Shown: positions 1 through 11,466, counted from the first letter of the stretch. The stretch: DNA of 64,000 nucleotides from Diphasiastrum complanatum (GCA_029204225.1 CM055105.1:14642221-14706220), one strand, 5' to 3'. Numbers and translations: made by a program. The notes: generated from the sequence alone by a model not told the origin.

Positions 1-660
1 CTCTCTCTCTCTCTCCATCTCTTTTTATCTTTCACACTCTCTATTTCCTCTTAAAACAAACAAACAAACATCATCTTCAAACAAACAAACAAAAAACAAA
101 ATAAACAAAAATCAGGCACCAACCTCAAACACTGATCTTCAAGCACTGATCTTCAAGCCCTCCAGTACTGACCATCCTCAATCGCCCTCAATCGTTCCAA
201 AGACGCTTAAATCTGCAAAAGACAAAGTGAAAGAGAAGGCGCTGGATCACGCGAATTGGAAGATTGAAACAGACATCGGAATCCGACGGCCTCCAAACAT
301 GTCAGAATCCGACGTCTGTGCCCATTCAGACCCGGACAAATGTGCCAGATGTCGTGGACAGACTTTTTGGCTTGCCGACGTGGACGTCGGAATCCGTCGG
401 ATTCCGACGTCCACATTGGATTACACGTATTTTTTTTTAAAATCTGTGACAGGTCATATCCACGTCTGCAAGTCAGAATCCGACATGCCTTTGAAAATTA
501 GTTGCCGCCCATATTTTCCGATCGCCGGACTCTGATTTTCGGATTGTTTTATTGCGACGTTGGACCTCGACGTGTCAGATTGCGACGGATTATGAAATTT
601 TTGAGCATATGTCGGACGTGGACGTCGGAATTTGCGCGATATGTTATTGTGATTATCACT
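1..660 (+). repeat. Dispersed palindrome-rich repeat, copy 1
   Basis: This stretch shares its order of motifs with 12,880-13,470 and 13,666-14,260: CT-rich start, AAACAAACAAAC tract, ATCAAGCACCAACCTCAAAC-like block, then several CGTCGGATTCCGACG palindromic blocks and a GCGACGGATTATGAAATTTT end. The copy at 1 is more diverged than the other two are from each other. Short reading frames across it are not conserved between the copies, so I treat it as non-coding. It may be an LTR or a non-autonomous element; no terminal repeats or target duplication could be fixed. Confidence 0.7.
380..414. repeat. 35-bp near-perfect palindrome
   Basis: The arms are GTGGACGTCGGAATCCG and its exact reverse complement around one central base. 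The equivalent places in the tandem copies near 13,170-13,215 and 13,950-14,010 have degenerated arms. It could extrude as a hairpin or bind a dimeric protein; neither is shown here. Confidence 0.85.
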
Positions 661-1164
661 CCAAAACCAAGCACATTCCACTAAAGTATCACCACATCAG
701 AGATCTGATTCAGAAAAGGGATTCGATAATCCAATACATTGAATCATTTGACATGTACGAAGCCTCTAAACAAGGCTCTATTGAGAAGCATAGGGTCTCA
801 ATGGGAATCAGGTGAAGGTTTCCTCTATTCAAGAGGGAGTTGATGGAAAAGGTGAACTTCGAAAACCTTTACTCGACTTTTTAACATAAGTAAATTTTAT
901 AGTGCACACGTTTTCACACACATCCTTTAGGCGGAGACGAAAGGGGAGCATACAACATAGTCTTTAGATTTTAAGGACAAGTGTGTTTGCAAGTTGGGGG
1001 CGGGTGGGAGGGGGGGGGGGTCCTCGGCCCTTGCGCCTAGGGTACAAGCCCTTGGGTAGGAAGAAGAGCCTAGGAGCCACTCCTTCCTCGACATAAATTC
1101 ATTTTTACTTTTTTGATTTAACCTTCTTTGTTGTAAACTTTTTAACGCACACCTTCTCTACAAT
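661..1164. other. No gene seen; G-homopolymer
   Basis: I see no coding region. The only striking item is a G-rich run at about 998-1020 (gggcgggtgggagggggggg), which could form a G-quadruplex, followed by a short GC-rich patch to about 1080. Confidence 0.5.
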
Positions 1165-1312
1165 GGTGCGTGCAACTTTTTAACACATGTTGTTGCCCCT
1201 CCAATGGAGATCACATTGCATCTAATGATTCCATTGGTGGCGTTCTTGCATTAGTTTCTCACATTCAACCTATAAAATTATTGAATCGAACAATGGATAA
1301 CTAACAACAAGA
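1165..1312 (+). repeat. Dispersed repeat, paired with 44,585-44,728
   Basis: The block from CAACTTTTTAACACATGTTG to GATAACTAACAACAAGAT reappears at 44,585-44,728 in the same orientation with roughly a dozen base changes. Nothing in it reads as protein. The two copies lie in otherwise different surroundings, so it is a mobile or duplicated fragment of unknown family. Confidence 0.75.
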
Positions 1313-1348
1313 TATAGTTACAATTAGTAAGCTCAACTATGATTGGAT

Positions 1349-1717
1349 TGTTAGTGTAGTTAACAGTTGTTATGTACTAATTTAGTTTAGTAGTCTTTAG
1401 TTAAGGAGCTGGCCGATAACGTGAGTTTACTTGTATATAGGCTAAAATGCCACGTAGAGGCCAACAGTGAAATTCATGCATTTATTAAGTCTATGCCATG
1501 TGGCGTCCCCATGCAAAGGGGACCTTTACTTGTATATGTATCAGTCTCTTTGTAATATTAAAGATGCTTTTGCTTTGTGAGCTCCTCCATCACTCTGTTA
1601 CTTGTGGATGCTGTTTATGGTTTTTGATGGTTGTCAATCAGTCTATGATTGCATCTCTGATCTGCACTCTCCACTAGATGAGAATTTCTGCATAGAATAT
1701 TAACTTGGTATTAGAGC
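1349..1717 (+). mobile_element. Copia-like LTR remnant with primer site
   Basis: The block starts TGTTAGTGTAGTTAAC, has a promoter-like and polyadenylation-like AT region (TTGTAATATTAAAG near 1550-1565), and is followed at 1706-1717 by TGGTATTAGAGC, one base away from the usual initiator-Met tRNA primer site TGGTATCAGAGC. That layout is a 5' LTR of about 350 bp followed by its primer site. The expected terminal CA just before the site is not intact, and no partner LTR is present in the window. It is probably a truncated element. Confidence 0.5.
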
Positions 1718-2386
1718 TTATAGGCTGTGGAGGAACATGCACGATCGTAGCTCTTGGAAGAGCAATTCCATCGATGGCAGCATCAGAGCCAAGCAACGGT
1801 AAGGACGCCGTACGAGGTACAAGATCATCCGGGGTGATTGGAGATGCAAAGCCCTTTGATTCAGTGCATACGAAGCCAATTTGTAGAATTAAAGTAAAAG
1901 AAATTTTCATAGCAAGCAGGCTATGGGGTAGCCGACGGAAAAGTGCCCATAACGGGAGCAATTCTGAATGAATGGTGGATCGGTTTGTTGAAAACAAGAA
2001 TTGGGACAGTTTGGTGGACAGCCAGGGTAGCTGTGGAGGTACAGCTCTCAGCAATTGAATGGAAGGCAGTTTAAAAAATAGGCAACAAAGTTTAGTCTAC
2101 GCAGGGTAGGGTTTACAGCTAGAAAATGCATGATCTCTCACTATAGGAGGTCATGTTTGGATCTCGGTTGAGGACAGGCGTTTTTGGAAAGAGAGCCAGA
2201 CTGTAAGAGGCCATGGACAGCCGTATTGCCATTAGTGAGTAGATTCACTCTCAAAGCCTTCAAGGAAAAAGGCTGGTCAGGGTTTGAAGTGGCATGTTTT
2301 GAAGCTGTAAAGGCCCAGTGGAGGGCACCCTGGGGAGATTGATCAGTGGGCAACCACCCTCAGATCAACGAGCTGTAACAGTTTTT
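1718..2386. other. Unresolved region after primer site
   Basis: This would be the leader and gag region if the LTR upstream belongs to a Copia-like element. Reading frames of 88 codons (plus, 1705-1971) and 126 codons (minus, 1674-2054) exist, but neither shows a gag zinc knuckle or any domain I recognise, and they overlap on opposite strands. I make no functional call. Confidence 0.3.
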
Positions 2387-3175
2387 GTGGGGTGGCCACG
2401 AACCCCTTCTGCCATAGCTAGAACCTTTGAAAGCTCAAAGGAAGGAGGAGGAAGGAGCATCGTGAGACTCTTGATTGGCAAGAATTGAGAGAGGGAAACG
2501 AATCACAAGTGAGATTTGAACATTATGTAATGATATGCCGGTGAATATGGTGGAATGGCATGGGGCTTCTAGTTCAACTTCTCGGAAGTTAGAACCTACC
2601 AAGGTCAGCGACACTTGGAGCGGCATCTCAAGGTGAGAATCGACAATGACATTGTTAGACTCGATGGTTACGATTGTTTTACATGCTTTTGCAAAGGGAG
2701 AAATGTCACAATTGGGGAGACATTTATACTATCTTGTTATTGGCAGCAATGCAATAATGGCGTCACAAGGTGAAGGATGTCAGTGGAAAGGTTAGCTTGG
2801 TAAACCAAAGTGGAAACTTGATAACATGAAGTAGCAAGCAGGATACGTGTGGTGCTACAGAGTAATCCATGATTGGGAAGCCTTGTTGGTGAGTTGGATG
2901 CTGTGGTAAGAGAGACCAAGTTGATATATGATTCATATTCTATGTGAATGCTTGTCACAACTTTTTTGATGGATGTACAATTTGTATATTTTGACAAAGA
3001 AGCAATCATAAAGTTAAACTACACTCAAGGCCCCCATCATCTGCATCATTCATATACTATACTAGAGCCTCATGAAGCTCTTTTGTGAGTTCTTTGTGGA
3101 TATTCGATAAAAGAGTAGCAAGGTAATTTGTAAATGACTTTGTACATTCCATATTTGCGAATCATCCACTATAAC
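2387..3175 (+). repeat. Large direct repeat, copy A, left part
   Basis: From TGGGGTGGCCACGAACCCC onward the sequence matches 60,033-60,796 with a few percent change and small indels (the copy at 60.48 kb lacks about 20 bp). The match stops at CATCCACT, where copy A continues into 1.9 kb absent from copy B, and resumes near 5,089. No protein domain is visible in it. Confidence 0.85.
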
Positions 3176-3395
3176 CCGAAATGAGTAGAAATCACTCGGT
3201 TGTGAACACTGTACTAAATGATTGTATCTAGAAAGAGAAAACTTGCCCACTCATCTTGATGACAATCAATTGCATCAATGATATTATTCAAGAATATGAT
3301 GTATGTGCTATGTTTGTTTGTCAAGCTTTGGGTGATGTTATGAAGAAATTTTTTCTTTATGCCTAGGTGAAAATATTATCTAGGTGAATGTTCAC

Positions 3396-3464
<69 letters not shown>
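3396..3464. repeat. AT dinucleotide microsatellite
   Basis: About 30 uninterrupted AT units follow TTCACTATATG. The Met-Phe-Tyr-Ile type frame across it is an artefact of the repeat. Confidence 0.97.
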
Positions 3465-3467
<3 letters not shown>

Positions 3468-3848
3468 ATATGAGAAATCAACATGCATTAGTAGAATGCC
3501 ATATATAATGCGCACATTGACCTCTCCAACATCAAGTAGGTGCTCGCTTTATTTTATGTTAATGTGCACACAAAAAACCGACAAATACAAATAGGCCAAT
3601 TGTTATAATTACAAACTATCACTCTGTTTATAGATTTGTAGGTTTTCTACCTGTTGAGATTTAAGTAGTTTTAGTTATAATTTTGTATTTGAAGGTTTAT
3701 TCTAAGCTTTTGACTACAAAGATGTGACACGAAGATGTTATATGTTTATAAGGTTAGTTTCAAAGTTTTTTAAGAGCACTTAAATCGAGTGATGTACATG
3801 TGTGCATGTGTTTATTTTAACCTAATACATGCAAATCATGATGTACAT

Positions 3849-4019
3849 GTGCTCACTTTGTTCAACAAAGGAACAAGGTTTGATTGGAATGGAGATTGCT
3901 GTGAGGTGCTCACTTTGTTCTAGAAAGGAACAAGGCCTTATTGGAATGGTAATGATTATGAGGTGCTCACTTTGTTTGAGAAAGGAACAAGGCTTTATTG
4001 GAATGGTGATGACCTGAAC
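3849..4019 (+). repeat. 57-bp tandem repeat, three copies
   Basis: GTGCTCACTTTG recurs at 3849, 3906 and 3963, each followed by an AAAGGAACAAGG block and TTGGAATGG. The period of 57 is a multiple of three, so the plus-strand frame reads a 19-residue repeat (core CSLC..KEQG.IGM). I do not recognise this as a protein repeat, and no start or splice context supports translation. Confidence 0.9.
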
Positions 4020-4339
4020 GGGTAGTGTAGGATGACTCACGAGTAGCATATAAAGGCATGCATTGGCGAGTGTAGCAAGCATGCAGCTCTCACTCAAGTC
4101 TCACACACACAACAAGTTTTGTTGGGCACGTAAGTAACTGCTTGATCCATTCGATCATGGTTACTTCCCGTGTGTGCATCAGATTACAGTTGTATCTTGT
4201 GGTTGGTTTCATAAATGCAACCTTGGAAAGCTTTCAGGTTTGTTCGTCGTGGCTTAACTTAACTTGATTAATGTCGTTGCTCTTTGGTTCATCAACCTTG
4301 CTTTTCTCTCTAAGTTCCTACAAGGTACAAACAACAACT

Positions 4340-5033
4340 ATTGATCCTCTGGTGCCACCTACGGAGGAGGAGCTCAAGGATGATATCTATCGTGAGCTAC
4401 ATACGCAGACTGATGCAGAGGCACGGTCTACATGCTGACACAGGAGAGCAGCTCGACGTCAGGAGATACAAGATGATGAAGATGATGAGATTTTGGAGCG
4501 TGGAGAGGGATTTGGGCATGGGTACAAGGAGGAGGAGTGGATGAATGAGGGTGATACAAAGGCAAAGGATGAGGGTGAGCATGAGGGGGAGGTAGACATG
4601 CAGCACTTATTCGTAGACCCTGATGCTGAGACACAGGAGGAGCTAGCCGTTCGTAGAGGGCGACCTAGATGTTCCGGGGGGGGGGGGGTGGGCTGGGGAC
4701 ATTGTTTGTAGAGAGGACTGCAATTTCATAGGCAGTTGAGGGCCAGTTCGGCTCTGAGTTTATAGGGCTTTTCCAGGGTACGAGATCACAGTTGAGAGGG
4801 TGACCTAGAGGGAGTAGTAGAGGAGGAGCAGTTGCAGCCAGCCAGGAGGGGGCATGAGGAAGAGAGAGAGGGAGAAGGAGAGGTAAGGAACATGGAAGAG
4901 ATAGAGGCAGACGTAGAGACAGAGACAGAGGCTCACCATGACGCATGACACCCTCAGCGTCATCTACAGACTCCTTGTTTGGTAGTTCCATAGACATTGA
5001 TGACTCAGACTTTGAGTTAGAGGACGATTGTTA
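4340..5033 (+). pseudogene. Decayed gene end with acidic and Ser-rich tail
   Basis: Read across frames, the plus strand gives a plausible protein end: a VPPTEEELKDDIYRELH-like stretch at 4350-4400, an acidic low-complexity stretch around 4460-4650 (EIQDDEDDEILERGEG and EEEWMNEGDTKAKDEGE), an Arg-rich stretch at 4840-4930, and a tail at 4945-5033 ending in SLFGSSIDIDDSDFELEDDC and TAG. In-frame stops and frame changes (for example after 4435, at a G-homopolymer at 4675-4689, and around 4800) make it a relic. The composition resembles the linker and tail of transposase or gag-type plant proteins, but no catalytic motif is visible, so the family is unknown. Confidence 0.55.
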
Positions 5034-5209
5034 GTTTTTAGTTGTTATGAGATATTGTTTATCGGACATCACTCTATTTTTTTCGGCCTTCAGCTCGACA
5101 TTATATATTTTCACGTTTTTACATTGTGTCTCTTCAAGGTTTGTGTTTCGATTGGTTTGTTCCAGCATGGTCTACTTTAGTAGGTAATTCTCACATTCTA
5201 ATTTCTACA

Positions 5210-5324
<115 letters not shown>

Positions 5325-6119
5325 CAATATGCTTTCATTTCACACAATATTGTAGAAAATGATTTAATGGTGAAAAATAACTTAATGGTAGAAAATCACT
5401 CAATGCTTTGAAAATGGACGACAATGGTTTTGAAAATGGTGACAAACTTGATAAATGAACTGCTCTTGAAAACCCTTCCATTTGATACCCATATTGGCAT
5501 TAAAAAAAATTTCAACCAAAAAAAAAAAAAACGTTCCGGGAAATCCTAATGGGAAATTCAGGAACGCGATCCGGAACGTGATCAGGATCGCCATCCGGAA
5601 TGCGTTCCAGATCGTGGGTTGCAACTTTAATCAAAATCTTTTGAATCGTATTTTTTAAAATAAAAAAATTGAAGCCTTTTAAACTTCTTAATTTATCTAA
5701 TTTAAGAATGATTATTTATAATAACAAATTACAACCAATTAATGTTTGTGTTTTTTGGCATTTTAAATTGAAAATTTTTAAAATATTTTGCCTCACTTGG
5801 TTCAAATTTGAAATATTTGTCCAAATGCAGTATCTTACAATTTATTAATTAACATTTAAATTTAAAATTCCAAATTTACGTGAATTACCAAAAAAATATA
5901 AGGGCTTAAAAAAATGAGGCCTCTACCATTTCATGTTTCAAAAGATTTCACGTTTTATCTTCTTTGTTTAGTATCAGTTTCTACCTCCCATTATTAATCA
6001 ATTGAATGTACTGCAGACACCCCAGCAAAATAACTCATTTAGTTGTGCATTGTGTACTCTCTTCAAGCAAAGCTATTTTTTAGTGGTACAATATTCAAGA
6101 GGATGTTGATATTTTGAAG

Positions 6120-6205
6120 GTGAGTTATTTAGTTTCTTTTCTCATAAAATAATTATAATTGTTTATCATAAATCTTCATCTAATATATGATATATTTTAT
6201 TGCAG
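6120..6205 (+). other. Intron inside the captured gene fragment
   Basis: The interval begins GTGAGTTATTTAG and ends ATTTTATTGCAG, is 86 bp and AT-rich, and is conserved at the same length in copy B (61,832-61,917). An inverted third copy near 57,885-57,980 keeps the donor and a TTGTAG acceptor but has lost the following exon. Retention of an intron shows that the fragment was copied as DNA, not from spliced RNA. Confidence 0.55.
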
Positions 6206-6382
6206 TTCGTCCTCCGTGATTATACAACAAATGAAGTGTACAGGGATCGACATGAGATCATCCTTAGCATATTGGCTAGGGCAACAGCTCAAGCAAGGAC
6301 ACCGTCTCGTGATATGTCTAACGCTAATGAGGATGTAGTCATTTTGAACAAAGACACAACACTTACAGAAAACAAAACATAG
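6206..6382 (+). pseudogene. Captured gene fragment, 3' exon after an intron
   Basis: The frame reads about 58 residues after a splice acceptor, starting FVLRDYTTNEVYRD, with IILSILARATAQARTPS in the middle, and ending at TAG. There is no ATG; the frame opens from the acceptor TTTTATTGCAG at 6195-6205. A donor AAG/GTGAGT at 6119/6120 upstream gives an 86-bp intron. The copy at 61,918-62,094 keeps frame and stop but differs by about four amino-acid changes against about two silent ones, which does not suggest purifying selection. The most economical reading is a host gene fragment carried inside a mobile segment. I do not recognise the parent gene. Confidence 0.5.
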
Positions 6383-7032
6383 AAATATTATACAATGTAT
6401 AGAAATTATTAAAATATATTGATAGAGAAATAGGCTCCAATTTATTGCAATAATGAGTCAATACAGTGACATTTAAAGATAACATATTTCTCGTTGTCAA
6501 TATGTACGAGCCCAACTTGGGCTTCCTTTAAAATAAAGACTGTATACATGAATTCTAAAATATTTGCATTTCGCAAATAATTGTTCTTATTATTCTTTCA
6601 CAACACCTATATTGATATCCAACCAGGGCTTTCTCTTATTGAAGTAACGTGTCTATAAATTGAATAAACATGATTGTCTTGTTTTCTATTGCTCCTCCAC
6701 AATAGTGATTGTTATTGGTAGATCTTTGCAGCATGTTAAAGTGGATCTACTCATGCATATCATTCTGCTTCAAATGGAAATTTTTTCAAGGCTTCAAAAA
6801 AAATAAGAATGAATCTGACACTAATCCATATCATCTAATAAAATCAAACAAGGAGAAGAGCACTCTACTACCAAGTTTGAAAAGCATGCCTCACATGAAT
6901 TAGTGAATCCAAACCCAATTTTTCTTGAAAAAAAAAAATAGCAATCCATCTGGGATGCGAATCCAAGTGCGTTCCAATTTTGATTTGATGTAGAACTTGT
7001 CTCCATCCCATCCTAAACCGCATCTTAGTCGG

Positions 7033-7058
7033 GCTCTAATACCAATGTAAAGACCACT
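7033..7058 (-). mobile_element. F2 primer site and LTR stub, minus strand
   Basis: On the minus strand the end of an LTR (TGGTCTTTACA, 7046-7058) is followed by TTGGTATTAGAGC (7033-7044 is the complement, GCTCTAATACCA). Only about a dozen bases of the LTR survive before the sequence switches to plus-oriented F2 internal DNA. Confidence 0.6.
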
Positions 7059-9827
7059 AATCACAATTTTGTAAATGAATTATTGTGATCCATTGGGAAC
7101 AAATATGAGTTACTTTAGTACTTGGTGGAATAGATATGTGTATATCTGGTATAGGAAATCCAGATGGAGTTATTTAGATCTCTACATTATCGGATAATGT
7201 GTTTAAAGATCTTCTTGAAGGAATTGAATTCCTTATACCATTTTGGGTATAGATATTGGATATCTATTGGTATATACTTCAACTATTGGAGTTTTCTTTT
7301 ATGGGAGAATTCAATGGCTGGAAGTATTTTTTGGAAATGGTTGAAGATCGGATCCTATGTTTGGTTATAGGATGGTTAGATAATCTTTTTGATTTCTTGT
7401 TGTGCGGATCTAAAAGCGAAGAACTTTTTTAGAGAGAAAAGTGATGGTATGAAACATTAGTGATTTCAAAGGGGAATTCTTGTACGAGAATGATCTGTAG
7501 ACCAGTTGTCCGCATCTATATTATTTTGGTAATGCTAACAGTTGAAACCATTGGTTAAACTTGTTTAGGGTATTTGGAGAAGTTATGAGATATAGATCTG
7601 GATCCCTAAGTGGTATCTCATCAAATTCCAAATCAGAAACACTTAAAAGCTATTTTTCTTTTAATTTAAACCTCTACTTTTTAGAAATTTTTTTTATACG
7701 AGACAATTTGGATTGAGATTCATATAATTCCTTCCAGTGTAGAACTATATTCTGAAGGACTATTAAAGCTATATGATAGGCTTTTTATTTCAATTTTGTG
7801 AATATAGCTAAGAATCAATTGATGTTTTCAACTGATTAAATGAAATTTAGACTTCCTGAGCCCAAATGATTATCTTTATATGATAGTTGATGTTGAGAGT
7901 AATATTTCTATCACTCGAGATAAGATATTTTATATGATTTTGAGAAAAAAGTCGGGTTTGTAATAGTATTGAATACTCCTTAGTGACTTTTTCGAATCTT
8001 TGATATCTTATACGTTGTCTCTGGTGAACTTTTTAATCAAAATTTTGGAATATTTTTTAAAAGGGGGAGAAGAAAATGATAGAAAGACTTTTACTGAATC
8101 AACTAGTTGCATAGGTTTCTTTTGTGGAATCCAGTATGTGTGCAATGGTGGAACTATCCAATGGGAATAGAGGAAATATCTAGTGATTGTTTTGAATAAT
8201 CTGGAACTAAAGGTGTTTTGGGAGTGTTGAGTTGTTAGATATTCATGATTATGGATAGTGGTGGTAAAGATTAACTGAAGATTCCACTGATTGGATCAGA
8301 TGGAATAAAGTTTTAATCTTAACCTTATATCCAAAGATGTCTATATAAGTCGGCCTAATCCTGGTTTGTACACTAAGATCTGAAGTAGGTTGATTGGATG
8401 AAGAAATTATATTTGTAAAAGTATGATGGTTGGAAAACTTGTGATGTGGAATTATTCACTTCGGAGATTTCCCAGATATGTTATTTACTCAAGAAAAATA
8501 GAATCTTCTGTAGCTGAGTCACAAGATTCTCAGTGTGATATGTGAGTAACATATTCGGATTCTAGAGGAATCTCCCAGGTAAGGACAATGTGTTTATGTG
8601 TTGGGTCATAGTGAGATTATTCTCGTATGTGCACGATTAATCTTGTTTGGATCTACTATGTCTTCCTAATTACTAAGGTTATCTGGCACACTACCTAGGC
8701 ATTAAATGTAGACATATGATCAAGTATTATTGAAACAGATACTTGCAGAGTTAACAAATCTGTTCTGATACATCTATTGATTAACTTAAAAGTGATTTGG
8801 ATGTGGATCTAAATGTGGTGTTATACTAGTATAATTGAATTCTTCACCTAGACATTTAAGATTTCTAAATCATGGGCAATTAACTTGAGTAGTTGATTTA
8901 CTCATGTTGAAGTTAATTGGTAAAATGAACAGTGTGAAGAGAATTCACAGGAAAATATGTTTTTTGTGTGTATTGCTTGTAAGACACATAATTTATGAGT
9001 CATTTGGATTCTTCAAGAAATTGTGTGCATAGGGTATACAGAATTCTTGTGTCAGTATTTCTCAGTTGAGGAATAGACTTGATTCATTAGTGATAGTATC
9101 CCTGAGAGCTCAATTGGATACCGGATCCTAATGGTTCCAAGAATGGTAAACTGAATTTAGTTGAAATTCAGTAGAATTTTGTACTGTCTAGATATTATTC
9201 TAGGTAATTGTATAAATTTTATGTTATTAAAGACAAATGTAGTAATGGTCTTTAATTACTTGGTTGATTGTAGAATTTGGAACTCATAATCTGGCTAAGA
9301 ATCAGTTGGAAAAAATATTCTTGAAATTCAGTAATTTTTCCTTGAGGAAAAGATTTTAAAGTGTTTCTTATATCTCCTGAGTGGTATGTTAGGCATCTGG
9401 TATTTTAGAATATTTGGATATTTTAATAATAATTGTACCAAGAAGTATTATTTTCTACAAGAAATTGTGGATAAGTTTTAGACTATAATTAAAATGGAAT
9501 TTTTTCAGCTTTTGGATTTGATTTCTGAAATTAAGTAAAGTCACCCAGTCTTTCATGTAATTTGGATTATATGAAGGTGATTTGGATAAGATCAACCTAT
9601 TTGGAGGATTTATAGCTTAGTGTATCTTTGGGATTTAAGCTATTATTCTTGAGTAGAGACAAGCAATTGAAAATTTGTTGCATCTCCGAGTACTTATACA
9701 GATGGAAAAGATCAGACTAAGAATAATGATTCGTGTGTAAGACTTGTAAGCTTAAGAAATAATTTCATGTTTTTTTTTTCCTGTTTTGAGAACAGAACTT
9801 GTTTAAGGGAGGAAGAATGTTACTGCC
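7055..9827 (+). mobile_element. F2 non-coding internal region
   Basis: No reading frame above about 68 codons and no retroelement domain occurs in this 2.8 kb. It ends at a purine tract and LTR (from 9828). A near full-length inverted copy lies at 47,998-50,555, and the first 280 bp recur in direct orientation at 63,668-63,945. The layout of a long non-coding body next to a purine tract and LTR fits a large non-autonomous LTR derivative (LARD type), which would need proteins from another element. Its 5' LTR is not present in this copy. Confidence 0.65.
9812..9827 (+). promoter_or_regulatory. F2 polypurine tract
   Basis: AAGGGAGGAAGAA abuts the TG of the LTR, where the plus-strand primer of LTR elements lies. 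The inverted copy at 33,411-33,425 keeps the same tract. Confidence 0.7.
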
Positions 9828-10310
9828 ATATTCAGCAAAGGACATGGAATAGTCCTAATATGGTACACCGCCCTCCAATGTTCGAGATTATTGGTCACGC
9901 CTAGATTTTATTCCACATCGAGGCCTGCTGGTGACTAATGACCTTAAGAGGACCTAGACACTCTAATTGAGACATATGGAGTAGTGCATGTACATGTGAC
10001 AAATATAGGTAGAAGAAATGCATGAAGAGTTGTGATCTATTTATAGTTGACTTGCATGGGGATTGCATGGGCTCATGCACAAGATCCTACTCTCTATATA
10101 TTGAGGTAGAGATCATCTCGTTGATGACTATGGTCTAGGTTACCAGTTGAGCTCTTCTCTTCTTGCTATCACATGGCATGGCACGGGGGCTGGATCGAAG
10201 AGGGAACTCTAGGAGGGATCTAGGATTGTTTGGGTGGTTTTGCTCCATAGTCTCTCTTGTTGTGTTTTTTCATATCCTCATCTTAGGGGTATTCCCTAGT
10301 GGTCTTTACA
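9828..10310 (+). mobile_element. F2 3' LTR, 483 bp
   Basis: It runs from TGTTACTGCCATATTC to GGTCTTTACA, with TG...CA ends, a purine tract at its left and non-F2 sequence at its right. The same terminus followed by TTGGTATCAGAGC at 56,694-56,707 (minus strand) confirms where the LTR ends. An inverted relative at 32,959-33,410 has the same 3' flank (TCTAGATTCATAAAA-like), so the two were duplicated together with flanking DNA and did not insert independently. Confidence 0.75.
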
Positions 10311-10604
10311 TCTAGATTCATAAAATAAGATATCATTATCTGAGAGATCTTTTGGACTTCTCCCTCTGTATTACAACTTTTCAACATCAGAGTGAATCAA
10401 GTCCAATATCCTTGCAAGTGATTGTGCTTGCTCTCATTCACTTATGTTTGATGGATATAAAAATTGAAGAAGAAATATTTTTTATAATTGATGGTATTCT
10501 ATGAAGATTTTAAATAAAAAAAGTCCTATAATAACAACAAAGTGCAAACATTTTGTTATACTTACAATTAGATTTTTGATGATTATGATTGACATCTTGT
10601 ACTT

Positions 10605-10862
10605 TTATTTATGAATGCATGTAAACATGTTGTACCAATACATCTGATATTGAATGTCCTCCAAGAACTCCAAAATCCTTGCTTTCCAATAATTTTTGTA
10701 TGTCATGTTTGCTCTTTTCTTCAATCGAAAATTGCTCTTTGATGATGGATGCAGCAACACACATGAATTTTTTGTATACCTTGTCAAAATCTACTTATCA
10801 ACTTCATTTTTCTCATTATGAAGTATCACAGGGTCAATTGTAGATCTTGGCCTCCTTTCCAT
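10605..10862 (-). pseudogene. Broken copy of the 89-residue ORF family
   Basis: The minus strand starts at ATG 10,862 (MERRPRSTIDPVIL), reaches a stop after about 20 codons, then stays open to 10,605 through VLLHPSSKSNFR and YWKARILEF. It lines up with the intact frame at 19,727-19,996 (minus) and the altered frame at 32,401-32,742 (plus). Function is unknown. Confidence 0.5.
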
Positions 10863-11331
10863 TGTTATTGCCAAAGCTTGGGCGCCAAATTCTCTTATGA
10901 ATAATATTCAATTTATTTTTTCATCACATTTATTTCCACAAGAAAATTATAGTAGCAACTTAATGTTACTACGCATACTAACATTCGGTAACTATAACTA
11001 CTCTAGTTAAAAAATTTCTTTAATCCTAACCAACGTAGTTATACAAATTTAACCTGAGGTATTGACGTCGGGTAGATCAGCACGTACTAGGCAAGAAAAG
11101 CCAACAAATGGAATACATCCATGATGCCCAATGACAATTTCAAAGTTTGCTATAATATATTTTAATTTTCCAATTTATTTGAGCTATGTTACGTAGATTT
11201 GAAATGTCTATATTTTGATTAAATCTAGAGAAAAAAAATTAAAGTATCTTTACAAAGGGTCATTTTTTATTTTTGAAATTCCTCTAATGTTAGAAGACCA
11301 GCAAGCCTAGAGCATTAAAGCAACTGATAAG

Positions 11332-11466
11332 ATGGCTAAAAAATTTTCTAGTAGGAAAAATGTATGGTGTGCGATCTATATTGAAAATCAGACCAAAATG
11401 ATAACTCAAAGTTTTTTCAAATCGAATCAACAGAATGTATATCAATGGACTCTCATGACACTTTAG
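11332..11466 (+). pseudogene. Short gag-like relic
   Basis: A 44-residue plus-strand frame begins MAKKFSSRKNVWCAIY and corresponds to the minus-strand relic at 31,945 downward, which also shows a CCHC-like knuckle. Here the downstream knuckle is missing. The call rests only on that similarity. Confidence 0.3.

Larger units (their letters stand above)
3176..5088 (+). other. 1.9-kb segment present only in direct-repeat copy A
   Basis: Copy B joins CATCCACT directly to GGCCTTGAGCTCGAC, while copy A has about 1.9 kb between the equivalent points. I find no flanking target duplication, so deletion from copy B is at least as likely as insertion into copy A. The segment holds an AT microsatellite, a three-fold 57-bp repeat, a TATA-like stretch (CATATAAAGG near 4048) and a decayed coding region. 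Confidence 0.7.

Noticed and set aside
1674-2054. 126-codon minus-strand ORF
   Set aside because: Overlaps the Copia-like LTR and primer site and has no recognisable domain.
3176-5088. Clean transposon insertion in copy A of the direct repeat
   Set aside because: No target duplication or terminal repeats at the two junctions; deletion in copy B explains it equally well.
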